Position numbers and translations under genes: made by a program. A stretch of DNA of 39,722 bases from JBDHWG01 sp046328525 (GTDB lineage: Bacteria; Chloroflexota; Anaerolineae; Epilineales; JAHCIE01), in NCBI GenBank assembly GCA_046328525.1, contig JAXLWK010000017.1:1-39722 (forward strand). The letters run 5' to 3'. Positions within the stretch are counted from its first letter, which is position 1. The number at the start of each line of letters is the position of its first letter. Shown piece by piece: positions 23,749 to 35,700 of the stretch. The notes under the pieces were generated by a model that was given only the letters and a program-made list of their open reading frames with translations, ran no database searches and was not told the DNA's origin.

Positions 23749-26700
23749 TTACCGCGTCGGCTCCACCCCGCTTTTGATCGTGGGGAAGTACAGCGTGTAG
23801 GGACGCGCGGGCGGCGCCTCCGTGTGCTGTATCCGCAGCGGCGGCTGGAGCGCCCCGACGTTGCCCGCCCGGTCTATGGCCCGCGCCCGCAAGGCCAGCG
23901 GACCAGGCGGCGCCGGCACGACGGCGGCCCAGAGCGTCGCCCCGGCGTCGGCCTTGGACGCGGCGTCGTGGCACAGCGTGTTCGCCAGGAGGTCGGCCGC
24001 CGCGCCACCAATCAGCGCGTCGGTCCACGTCTGCCCGCCATCCACGCTGACCTGCGCCCTGCTTACCCCCCAGCCGTCGCGGGCCGTACCCCACATCAGA
24101 ATGTTGCCCTGGGCTACGCGCAGGCACGCCTCCGGCGCGGCCGCGCCACCCAGCGGGTAGTCCAGCGTGGACGTCGGCGCGACGTTGTCCACGGTCACCG
24201 TCTGCCGCGCGCTCGGCGCGCCGACGTTGCCGGCAGCGTCGGTGGCGCGCACGCGAAGCCGGTGCGGGACACCCTCTTCCTGCGGCAGCCGCCAGGGCAG
24301 TCGCCAGGCGCGCGTGGACGGCGGTGCGCCGGTGGTGGACACCAGCGGGTAGGGCGCGGGGGCGACGCGCCACTCGCCGTCGTCAATCTGGACCTCGACC
24401 CGCTGAATCGCCCCGGCGCCGGGGAACGGATCGGTGACCGTCCCGACCAGGACGCCCGATGTTGCCCGCAGCACGGCCGACGGGAGGTTCAAGGTCGCCT
24501 GGGGTGGCGTGTTGTCCACAGTGACGGACGCCGAGACCGGCGCGCTCGTCTGGCCGAAGATGTCGTGGGCGCGCGCCTGGATCACAAAGCTCCCGCCGGC
24601 CGGCGCCTCCACGCCGACGCGCCAATTCCGCACCTGGAAAACGCCGCCCAGGTCTCCGAGGGCCGCGCGCCACGGGCCGTCCCCAACGCGCACCTCGACG
24701 AAGCTCACACCTGACTCGTCACGCACCACCCCGGACACAGTCGTTGGCCCCGTGCGCATCGTTGCGCCAGTTGGCAGGTCAATGCGCACCTGGGGCGGCG
24801 CGTTGTCCACCGCCAGGCTGGCCCGCGACTGCGCCAGCGTCACATCGCCGCTCGGCGCGTTGGTCCTCACCTGCGCCGTCAGCGTCACGGCATCAATGCC
24901 CGTCACGCCGGCGGCAAGCCGCGCCGTCACCGTGATGGGCAGGCGCGGCCCCGGCGGCAAGTCGCCGAGCGGGATCGTCCAGCTCCCACCGGCCGGCGCT
25001 CCCGGCGCGCCCTGGATCGCTTCCAGCGTCAGAGGGGCGCTTGCCGCGAGGTCGAGCCTCACCTCAGTCACCGCCACGCGGTCCAGGTTGCTTATGTCGA
25101 GTATCCACGTCGCCGTCGCGCCGGGGCCGATCAAGGGTGGTGTGGCGCGGGACCGCCGGACGCCCAGGCTCACGTGGTCGCCCGTGGGCTGACCGGCGTT
25201 GGGCGCAGTGCCTGGCGTCACGCTGGCCCAGTGATAGGCGCTGGTCCACGGCCCAAGCACCGACTGGTTCGTCGGGAAGACGCTGAGGATGCGGTCCTGG
25301 TAGGCGTCGAAAGCCAGCAGGCGGATGTCGGCGGCGGCGCTCGTGCCCAGGGTTGACCAGGACAGCCGCATTTCCGTATCGCCGTCGGGACCGGCGCGCA
25401 CCGCGCCGACGGTTTCGGGCTGCCACGCCGCCCCATCCCAGCGCCACAGTCCAGGCTGGGGTTGCAGCACAACCACGTAATCGGCTGCGAACGGCAGTTG
25501 CTTACCGGCGACGGCATGGGCGGCTGCGCCCTCCGGACCCGCCCACGGCGTCGCCGCGCCGCCTGGCTGCGTGTCCAGGTAGACATAGCCCGTGCCGTTG
25601 ATGCCCCAACGCGCCCCACGCCAACCGAGGTAGAGGCTCGCCGCGTCGAAACTAGCCCACAGGCTCTGGGAGCGGGTGGGGCGCGGGTCCACGTCCAGGC
25701 GCTCAGTGGCGAGACGCCACTCGCCGCCGGCCACGTTCATCAGCCCATCCACGATGATGGACGACTGCCAATGACTTGACGCGCCGGATGGCACATCCCT
25801 TGTAGCGCCGACTTCAGTCGGCCCTCTGCTGACTGAAGTCAGCGCTACGGGTCCACCGTTCGTTTCGACGAACCACGGCCCGTAGTGCCGCGTGGTCGTG
25901 TTGCCGCTGCCGTCCCGCGACTGAAGGTGGACGTACCACGCCCCGGCGGCGGGGAAACTGGCGATGTAGCTGCGGCCGGTGAACGGCGTGCCGCCGACCG
26001 GGATCGTGTTGCTCGTCTGATCCGTCACGGCGATCACCGTCGGCTCGCCGCTGCCGTCGTGGAGCGGCGCCCAGAACAGGCTGGCCGTCGCCGGCGCCGT
26101 CAGATGGCTGCCGGGGTCGGGTGACGCCGTCGAGACGAACGGCGACGGCCCCAGGTTGTCCACCAGGAAAAAGCCGCTCTGGACGGTCCGGTTGCCGGCG
26201 CGGTCGGCGGCGCGCACCCGCAGCGGGAAGCGCGTGAGGTCTACACCAGGCGGCGCGCGGTAGACATATGTCCAGGTGTTGTTGACCAGTTCCGTGGCCG
26301 GGCTGTACGTGAAGCCGCCATCCACGCTGACATCCACCGCCGCGACGCCGCTCGTCGTGTCACTGTAGGTTCCGTTGAGGATGATGGTGCGCGTGATCGG
26401 CTGCGTCGTAGCGCGGATATCCAGGGTCGGCGCGACGCTGTCCTTCGTCAGAGTCACCGGCGTGTCCGTCGCGCCGCTGGCTCCGGCGCTGCGGCTCGCC
26501 CGCAGGATGATGGTGTGGACGCCCTCGCCCGCCAGGGTGACGCCCTTGTGCCACGTTGTGCTGCGCGCCAGCGGGTTGTCCAGCGTCGCCATGCCCGCCG
26601 AGACGCCATCCACCAGCACTTCGACTTGCCCGTTCCCGTCGGTGGCGGCGAAGTGGACCGGCCCGGCCAGGCTGAGGGTGGCCGAGACGACGAAGCTGCC

Positions 26701-29700
26701 GGGCGACGGCGAGGTCAACGCCGCCTCGTTGCGCGTCGTCTGGACGCTGATTTGCGCCGTTGCGCTGCGGCCGACGTTGCCGGCGCGGTCCACGGCAACC
26801 GCCGTCACAGCGTGCGGGCCGTCGGACAGGGTGACGGTCTGGCGGTAGGTGGGGTTCGCGCCGAGCGACTGGGTCGCCGTGACGGCCGCGCCGTCCACGC
26901 TGAAGTACACCCGCGCCAGGTTGTTCTGGGCGGTCCCGCCTAGCGGGATGGTGTCCGAAGCGGTCGCCTGAAGCACGACGGCCGGCGCGCTCGTGACCAG
27001 GCCGGTGGTCGGAGTGATGAGGTTGACCGAGGGCGCTGTGCCGTCGGCGATGAACGTGGCGCGGAACAGGCTCGTCGTGCGGGTCACGGTGTTACCGACC
27101 GCGTCGGCCGGCCGCGTGTACAGGCGGTACAGGCCGTCGCCCTGGTAGACCGGGCCGCCCGCCGCCATGTTCACAGGCAGTGTCCAGTACGAGCCGACCC
27201 CGCCCGGCGTCGCCAGGGAGGCGTCGCGCCAGGCGCTCGGCGCGGGCATGGTCTGCTCCGGCGAGACGCTGGCATCCGTCACGTAGCTGACGCCGACCTG
27301 CACCGAGGCAACACCGGAGCTACCCAGAGCGCACGACGTCCCCACTTTGCCGAACAGCAGGCTGAGGGGCGTCGCCAGAAGCTCGGCGTAGCCCAGGTCG
27401 GCCCGCGCGCCGCCGCCAAGGGGAACGGGCTGCCAGTCACCGGGCGCGACCGCGTCCACCGCCGGCGAGCCTATGACCAGGCTATAGTCCGTCGCACCGT
27501 CGGCCGGATTGGGGTCTACGAATTGCGGGTCCTTGCCCTGGATGCTCGTCGGGTCGAGCTGGACATTGCCCGCAAAGTCGCCGCCACTGTTCTGGTAGAA
27601 CAGGTTGTAGGCGTTGAAAAGCTGCCCCTGCCCGCCGTCCGTCACGGCGACGCCGCCGTTGTACGCGAAGGTGTTGAAGCGGGCGTGGGCCCATGTGCCG
27701 GGATCGGCGAGGGTCAGCCCCGCGCCGCTGTTGTTGGCGACGGTGTTGAACAGGAACATGCCCGTCGAGGCATCGTTGAAGATGGCCCCGCCGCCGCCAC
27801 TCGTTTGCAGAACATTGTGGGTGATCGTGATGGCGTTCGAGAAGCCTGAGACGACGACATTCGCGTTGCCCGCCGCGCCGCCCGCGTTCTGGAGCGTGAA
27901 GCCCGCGACTTCGACGTTCGTCACGCCGTTGAGCGTCAGAACATTGCCGGCGCCGCCGGCGTCAATGACCGTCGTATCGGCCCCCGCGCCCACCAGGCGC
28001 ACGCCGCTACGCAGGGTGAGGGACTCGCTGTACGTCCCCGGCGCGACGCCCACCGTGAACACGCCGTCAATCGGCGGGATGTGGGCGATGCCCGCCTGGA
28101 TCGTGGTGAAGGCGTCCACGCCCCACTCCAGGCCGTCGTTGGCGCACTGGGCGCAGTAGCTCGGCGAGACGTAGACGGCTGCCTGGGCCGACTCCACGTA
28201 GCCGATGTCCACACGCGCTCCGCTGCCAGGTGGCGTCGGCAGGCTGGGGTCGCCGGCGTCCACCAGGGGCGAGTCCGCCCTGGGACGGAAGTCGAGCTGG
28301 CTAGGGTTCTCGAAGCGCGGGTCGGCGAAGACGTTGCCCTGGCCGGGCGAGTCGCCGCTCGGTAGCGCCTGGTCCTGGCCGTTGCGCCAGAAGGCATTGA
28401 AGTTGTGGAGCCTGGTCGCCGCGCAGCCCTGGTAGCCCAGGGCCGTGCCCGTGTGGAACGCGAACACGGTGTCCTCGACGTCCAGACTGCCGCAGTTGGC
28501 GGCGGCCACGCCATTCACGTTGTTGACCAGCGTGTTGTTGGACACGGCCGCCATCGCGCCACCCGCCGCCCCGTCAATCGCCACGGCAGTCGCCGTGTTG
28601 CGAATGATGGCGCGGGTGACGCTGATCTGCGCGCCCGCATCAACCCGCACGCCGTCCTGACGGCCGTCGCCGGCGAGGGTCAGCAGCGCCAGGCTCGCGT
28701 CCTGCACGCCCTCCGCACTGACCAGGCTGCCGATGGTCGAGGTCGGCGGGGCGACGACGGTCAGGGCCGCGCCGCTGCCGAAGATACGGACACCGTTGAC
28801 GAGGGAGACCCGCTCGCGGTACAGCCCCGGCTCGACGAGGACGCGCTGCGCGCCGCTGTTGACCGCCGACTGCACGTCGTTGAACGCCGTCACATTCCAG
28901 GCGTGCCCGTTGTTGGCGCACTTCTCGCAGTAGGTGGGATTGACCCACACCGGCGGGTGATATGTGTAGTAGCCCAGGTCGCCGCCCTCGGTCGCCTGCC
29001 CCATGGCCGCCGAGCCGGGCGTCAGGCGGAACACCCCGCGCAGCGTGTCGTAGAAGGCGGCCTGGCCGAGGGTCATGAGCGTCGCCGCCGTGCCTGTCGG
29101 GGCGCTCGCCCAGTCCGACGCGCTGCCGGCGGGGCCGGCGAAGCCGTTGTGCGTGTTGAGGAACACGGTCTGCAAACCGCTGCTCTGCCACCATTGGGGC
29201 CGGGGCGCGGCGTTGGGCAGGGCGACGAGCAGGCTGTCGCGCAGGTAAACGGCGTTGACGACGGGCGAGGTGTTGTTTAGCAGGCTGACGCCGGGGGCGT
29301 TGGCGACGAGAGTCACGCGCCGCGCGTCCACGTTGGAGGTGCGCAAGTCCATGCCGAGGCTGTTCGGGCGGTCCAGGTACAGCAGGACATTGGCGATGCG
29401 AATGTTGGCCGGGTCGTCGAGGTTGGTCGAGCCAGGCGCGCCGCCCCCATTGACCTGGATGCCCGTGGCGGCGTTGCGGATCGTCAGCCGCTGCACCGTT
29501 ATCCCCTGCCCCCCCGCGCCGCCGGGCGGGTAGACCTGGAGGCCGATGCCCCCGCCGGCGTCAATGAACACGGCGTCGGCGTCCACGCCCTGGATCGTCA
29601 GGTCGTTCTTGCCGGCCGGGATGCTGGCCGGGCCATAGACGCCGGGGTTGAGCTGTACTGTGTCGCCTGAGACCGCAGCGTTCAGGGCCGCCTGGAGGGT

Positions 29701-32700
29701 GGCGAAGGCCGTGACGCCCCAGGCGCGGCCATCGTTGGCGCAGGTCGCGCAATAGTCGTCGTCCACGTAGCGCGTGACGGCCGCCGCCGCCGCCGCTTTT
29801 GCGGCCGGGCGCGCCTGGACGACGTCCGCGTCGCGTTCGCTCGTGGGCAGACTCGTGAGAGCGCGGGGGGCCGTCGCCGGGCCGAGGCTCAGCTCGGCGC
29901 GTTGGGCGCGGCGGGCCGCGCGCGTCGCGGCCGAGGGCGCCGCGCCGTCGTTTCGCGGGACGATGAGCAGATCCGACGAGGCGTCGCAGTTGACGTCGGC
30001 GACGGACGCGAAAGGCGCCGAGGCGATCTGGTTGACGTTGCCGAGCTGTGCCTGCACCGGCTGGTTCTGGGCGAGGTCGGCCGCGCCGAGCACAAGATAC
30101 GCCCGCCCGCTGATCGTCCCCAGCGCGATGTCGTTCTTCCCGTCGGCGTTCACGTCGCCCACGCCCACGATGGGGCCGTTCGGGGCCGGCGCGGTATAGG
30201 TGAACGTCACGTCCGGCGTCATGTTCGCCCGCCAGCCCGAGGCGCGCCCGTAGGCAATGTGCGGGGTGTTGCCATCGCTGTAGGCGAAGTCGGGCAGGCC
30301 GTCGCCATTGACGTCGCCGAGCGGCGCAACCCGCTGCCCGACGCCCGGCGCCGCGTGGAAGCTGCCGTTGGCGGCCTGGGCCGGGTTGACCCGCGGCGGC
30401 GAGGCACGCGGCCCATAGGTCGGGCCGCCAAGCATGACGTACACGCCTGGGGCGCTGCCCAGGGCGTTCGCCGGATCGGCGATGACGAAGTCGGCGTAGC
30501 CGTCGCCGTTCAGGTCGCCAACGCCGACGGCGCGCGCGCCGTTGGTATCGGCGGCGAAGGCGGCCGCGACGACGGGGGGGCCGATGGGCGTGTCCAGGGC
30601 GAACGTCTGCGACTTTGCGAGCGCGCCGGTCGCCGCATTGCTGCCGAGGACGAGGTAGACGATGCCCTTGCCGCCGGGCAGGCCGGTCACACCGACGAGC
30701 AGGTCGTCGAAGCCGTCGCCGTTGACGTCGCCCGCCGCCGCCAACCACTGCCCCACCTGCCCCTGCTTGACGGTGAACACCTTGCCGCGCTCGCGGAAGC
30801 TGGCCTGCGTGAGCGCCGTCGGGCTGAGATCGCCGAGGGGCCCGGCCTGCCCGAAGATGAGATACACCGCGTTGTTGGCCGGGTCGCCGACGAGGAAGTC
30901 GCTCAGGCCGTCGCCGTTGACATCGCCGGCCGGGGCGATAGACTGGCCGAGCCCCCCGCCGGCGGTTTGCCCAAGCACGCGGCCCCCGCCCGCGTCGAGC
31001 GCGAAGGCGGCGGGCACGACCGGCCAGCCGCCCGCCTTGCCGTACACGATGTCCACCTGGCCAGCGCGATCCTTGCCGCCGACGTGGCTCGCCGGCAGGC
31101 CGACGGCGAAGTCGGCGCGGCCGTCGCCGTTCAGGTCGCCGAGCCAGACCACGGTCTGGGTGATGCTGTCGGTCGGGCCGGGGGGCATGACCCACGCCGT
31201 GGCAACGGTCGCCGCGTCCAGGGACGCCCCAGCGTTCGTCGCCAGAGACTGCGGGCGCGAGGGGAGGGGCACGTAGCCCAGGTCGTCGGCGTGGCCCTCG
31301 AAGGTGAACACGCCGGTCGCGCTGACCTGGTCCGAGGCATTCGACCAGACATCGTTGGGCGGCAGGAGGTCAATGAACACCTTGACGCGGCTCAGCGGAC
31401 CGACCTGCCCCAGCGCGTCCACGGCGCGCACGGCGAGGGCGTGGCTGCCGTAGAGCGCGTCGTCCAGGGTCCAATCGTATGTCCACGCTGCCGTCGGCGG
31501 GTTGTCGGCCGTGAACTCGGCGACGTTGCGCCAGGGGCGGTTGTCTATGCTCAGCTGCACCAGCGACACACCGGCGACCTTCGGCGAGACGGACACCGTA
31601 TCGCTGGCAACGCCGGTGAGCGTCACGGTGTGATTGTGGATGTTCTGGAGCGCCGCGCCGTCCCTGAGGCCGGCGAAGGCGGCCACCGGCGGCGTGCGAT
31701 CCACGACGACCGCCGTCCCGGCAGCCGTCGTCTCGACGTACCCCACGTAGTCCGTGGCGCGGGACTGGATGGTATACGGGCCGTCGCCGGGGACGCTCCA
31801 CCCATAGCTCCAGGTGTCCGCGCCCGCCGCCGTCTGCCAGCCCGTGTCGTATGCCGCACCGCCGGGGTAGCTCTGCCCCTGGATGCGCGTCTCGACCTTG
31901 ACCACCCACGACGTCGGGTCGGCCGCCTGACCGCCGACGATGAAGCGCGTGGCGCTGATGACCTGGCCTGCCATCGGCGCGCTGAGGCTGGATGACGGCC
32001 TGTCCGCGTCCACACGCACTTCGCGGGTCGTGGACAGGACGCGCGCGGTGTTGGCGACGTAGTCGGTGTAAGGGACGGTCGCTTGCAACGTCGTGCGGCC
32101 CGACTGGCCGACCGACGCGGCGAGCGTGCCTTGCAGGGTCGCGGTCAGGGCCTCGGCGGTGTGGAGGGGCTGTTGGGGGAAGGGCCAGGTCAGCCGGCTC
32201 GCGCCTGCCGTCGGCGACGGCCCATTGTAACCCGGCGAGCCGGTCTGCCGCTGCACGATCAGCGCGCCCAGGACCTTCGGATCGTAGCCCAGGGTCATGG
32301 GCTTGTTGAGGGGATCGGCGGTGGTATTGACGACACTGAGCGTCGCCGTCAGGCTGCCGCCTGGCCTGACGACGGTGTACACCGAGCCGTTGTGGGACGT
32401 CGTCGGCGCAACAGTGAGCGTGAGGCCGGGGGCGGTGTTGGGCGCCCACGGGCTTGTCGCCGCCGCCCGTTCCTGGCTGTCGGTCAGGCCGTCGGCGTCC
32501 TCGTCGGCCTTGTTGGGATCGGAGCAGACGTGGACGGTGCGGCCGCTGTCGAGGCGAACGTCCCAGCCGCCGACGACCCCGCCCGTTGCGTCCAGATGGC
32601 ATACCTCCTCGCCGTCGAGCAGGCCGTCGCCGTCGGTGTCCTTGTTGAGCGGGTCGAGGCCGAGGCGCGCCTCGTAGCCGTCGCTCAGGCCATCACCGTC

Positions 32701-35700
32701 GGTGTCCGCCTTCGCCGGGTCCGTCCTGGACACGTAGACCTCGTAGCCATCGCTCAACCCGTCGCCGTCGCTGTCCCACTTCGTCGGGTCGGCCCCGTAT
32801 TGAGCTTCGAGGGTGTCCGGCAGGCCGTCGCCGTCGCGGTCGGTGTTCCAGCCGGTGTAGCCCTGGTTGCTGATGGGGTCCTTGACATCCCAGCTCCAGA
32901 GCGAGTCCAGGTCGGCAGGCAGGATGTCGAGGTAGAGGGACGAGCGCGCCTGCGGATAGTCGTCGGGGTTGTCCTGCCGGTTCGGGCCGTGGCTGTAGTT
33001 CATGTCGGCGCTACAGTTGTACTTGATGAACCCCTCGCACTTCTGGTACGCCAGGTTCGCCTCCAACTGGTTCAGGAAGGGCAGCAGCAGGTTGCGCCCC
33101 GCCTGCGTCACCTTGAAGCTGATGGACAGGGTATTCGCGCAGTTCTTCGAGTTCTTGGTCGCCACCGTGTCGTCGCTGTCGCAGACGGCGCTGTGGTCCA
33201 CGCCCTGGCCCACCCCTATGCCGTTGGTCAGGGAGTAGTTCGCCGTCCAGGCGGGGGCCTGGCCGTTGTTGAAGCCGGGGTCGGTTTCGATGCGGGCGAC
33301 GGCCCAGCTACTCTTCACGTCGTCAATGGTTCCCTGGCGGCCGTTGCAGTACTGACACCCCAGGTCCATCTGGCTGTTGTCAACGCCCTTGACGCTCGTG
33401 CTGGCCGTCAACGTCGTGACGGCGGTCATCGTCAGCTCGACGGTCGAGCTGATGAGTGCGCCCTGGCTGAGACGCTGGCCCGGGTCAATGACCATGTTGG
33501 GCGGGCTGAGGCCCACCGTCGGCTGGTTGACGTACAGGTCCACCTGGAGAATCATGCTGGCGAACCACTCGGTGATGTGGGCGATGACGTTGAGCGGGTC
33601 CCAGTCGCCAGTCGCCGCGCCGATGATGACGTAGATGATGATGAGCAGGATGGCCTCGACGAGGAGGCCGACGCCCGACGCGGCGAACTGGCCGAGGATG
33701 ACGTCGAAGGCCCATAGGAAGATGTTGAGGAGGGTGGAAGCGCGGGCTGTGGCGAGGGCGTCGTCGCGGGCGATGCCGCTGATCACGGCCGACTGCTGCG
33801 CGTAGGCGCTCCACAGGCTGGCGATAGAGTAAATGAGAAGGCCGACCCCGACGAGGTCCGTCAGGCGGTCGAACCACTTGGCCTCGGACGCGGCCCCCGT
33901 CTCGTCCACGATCTCCACGCCCGTCTCATCCTTGACCGCCAGGCCGGCGGCCATCTCGGTCTCCGCCGCCGCAGCCCCGGTCCACGAGCGCCACGACGCG
34001 CGGAGCGCCTGGCCGAGCCGTTCCAGGCGCGGCACATCCTCGAATTCCGACGTGTCGGTTAGAGCGAAGTAGTCTACCAGCACCTTGCCGGGCAGGCCGC
34101 GGTAGACGCGCACCGTGTAGAAAACGAGCTTGAGCAGGGGCATGCCGACCATCGGGCCGACGTAGGACCAGAAGTCGGACGAGCCGACCTGGCCCTGCCA
34201 GGCGTGGTACGCTTCAACCGCCCCTCGCGTCGCAAAGTCGGCGACCAGGCCGTCCAGCCCATACGCCGCGCGCACGTAGTCGGGCAGCGTGGTCGTCCCA
34301 GCGCCTGACTGATTCCAGGTGGCGAACTTCGTGAAGTCGGCGGTCTCGCCCATGTACGGCAGGGCGCGGCCGTTGACGCTCACGACGCGGGACAGGCCGA
34401 AGGTGAGCATGCTGACCAGGAGCTGCGTCGGCAGCCACGTCGAGTCCTGGGCGGCCGTCGGGTAGCGCCGCGCCATCTCTTTGAGAGAACGATCTATCGT
34501 GAGCGCCTGCCACACCGGCTTCCTGGTGGCCGCGTCAACGGCGCAGGTGTACTGACTCAGCTGGACGCGGCGCAGCGTGCTGAGGCTGGCCTCGCCCAGG
34601 GGAACGTTGAAGGTGATGGGCGCGACGCTCTGGACGTTCGGGTCGCCGTTGCCGATGCTGACGAGCCGGCTGCCCATGTCGAGCACGCCGCTCGACTCCT
34701 GGTAGGCGATGGCGAGGGTCGGGGTCACGACGCCGGCCGTCGCCGCGGCGCAGGGCGCGTAAGCGGCGCTGAGGAGCTGCTGAGTCGTCGTGGCGCTCGT
34801 CGTCGCCAGGGCCTCGTCGCGGTGGGCGTAGGTCTTGTACGTCGTCGTGATGAGGGACGGGTCGAGGCCAAAGGTGTTGACATACGGGGCGTTGGCGGGA
34901 GCGCTGAAGTTCTGCGCCAACTGGGCCAGGGTCGGCTGGCTGTAACCGAGGAACGTCGGCACGAGGCCGCTCACCAGGCCGAGCATGACCCGCCCCTCGT
35001 CCGCCGCGCCGGCCGGGGCGACCGCCGCCACTTTAGGCGCGCCGAACACAGCGACCTGGGCGTCGCGGCTCTGGGAAATCTGCATTCCCGTGACGCGCAG
35101 CCCGTCGTCGTAGTACGAGGCGATGACCGAGGGGGCCGTCTGGATCTGGCAGTTCTGGGCATTCTGGCCGCCGCCGGCGTCCTTGCAGTTGGCCCAGCTG
35201 TCCAGGTTGGCGCGCGCCAGCCAGACGATGCGCCCGCCGTTGAGGGCCAGGCTCGGCCGCACCTCGTCGTCGGTGAGGGCGAAGTGGGCGCCGAAAGCGC
35301 TCATCTGCCCGCCGTCGGCGACCGTCTGGAGCGGAACCCACAGGCGGTAGGCGGTGTTGGCAGCGTTCGTCAGGGTGATGACGCCGACGCCGTACTGCGC
35401 GGCCAACCGGGGCTTGACCGTCGTGGTGAACTCCAGCATCGGGATAAGCTGGACATCCTGGGTCGAGTTGTCCAGGTCCTGGATCTGGCCCTTGTCGTCG
35501 GCCGGCCAGTCCAGCCAGCTCAGAGCGTAGCGCAGGTGGGCCGGGTTCTGGGGCTGCACCTGGAGGTCTACGTAGACGACGCTGCCGGTGTACGCGCCGC
35601 TGATGGTCAGGTCAACGGACGGGCGGAAGGGTGGCGTGACGCGGCCGCCGGGGTGGGACGGGTCGGGCACGCCGAAAGGAGAGATGTCGTAGCGGTTGGG

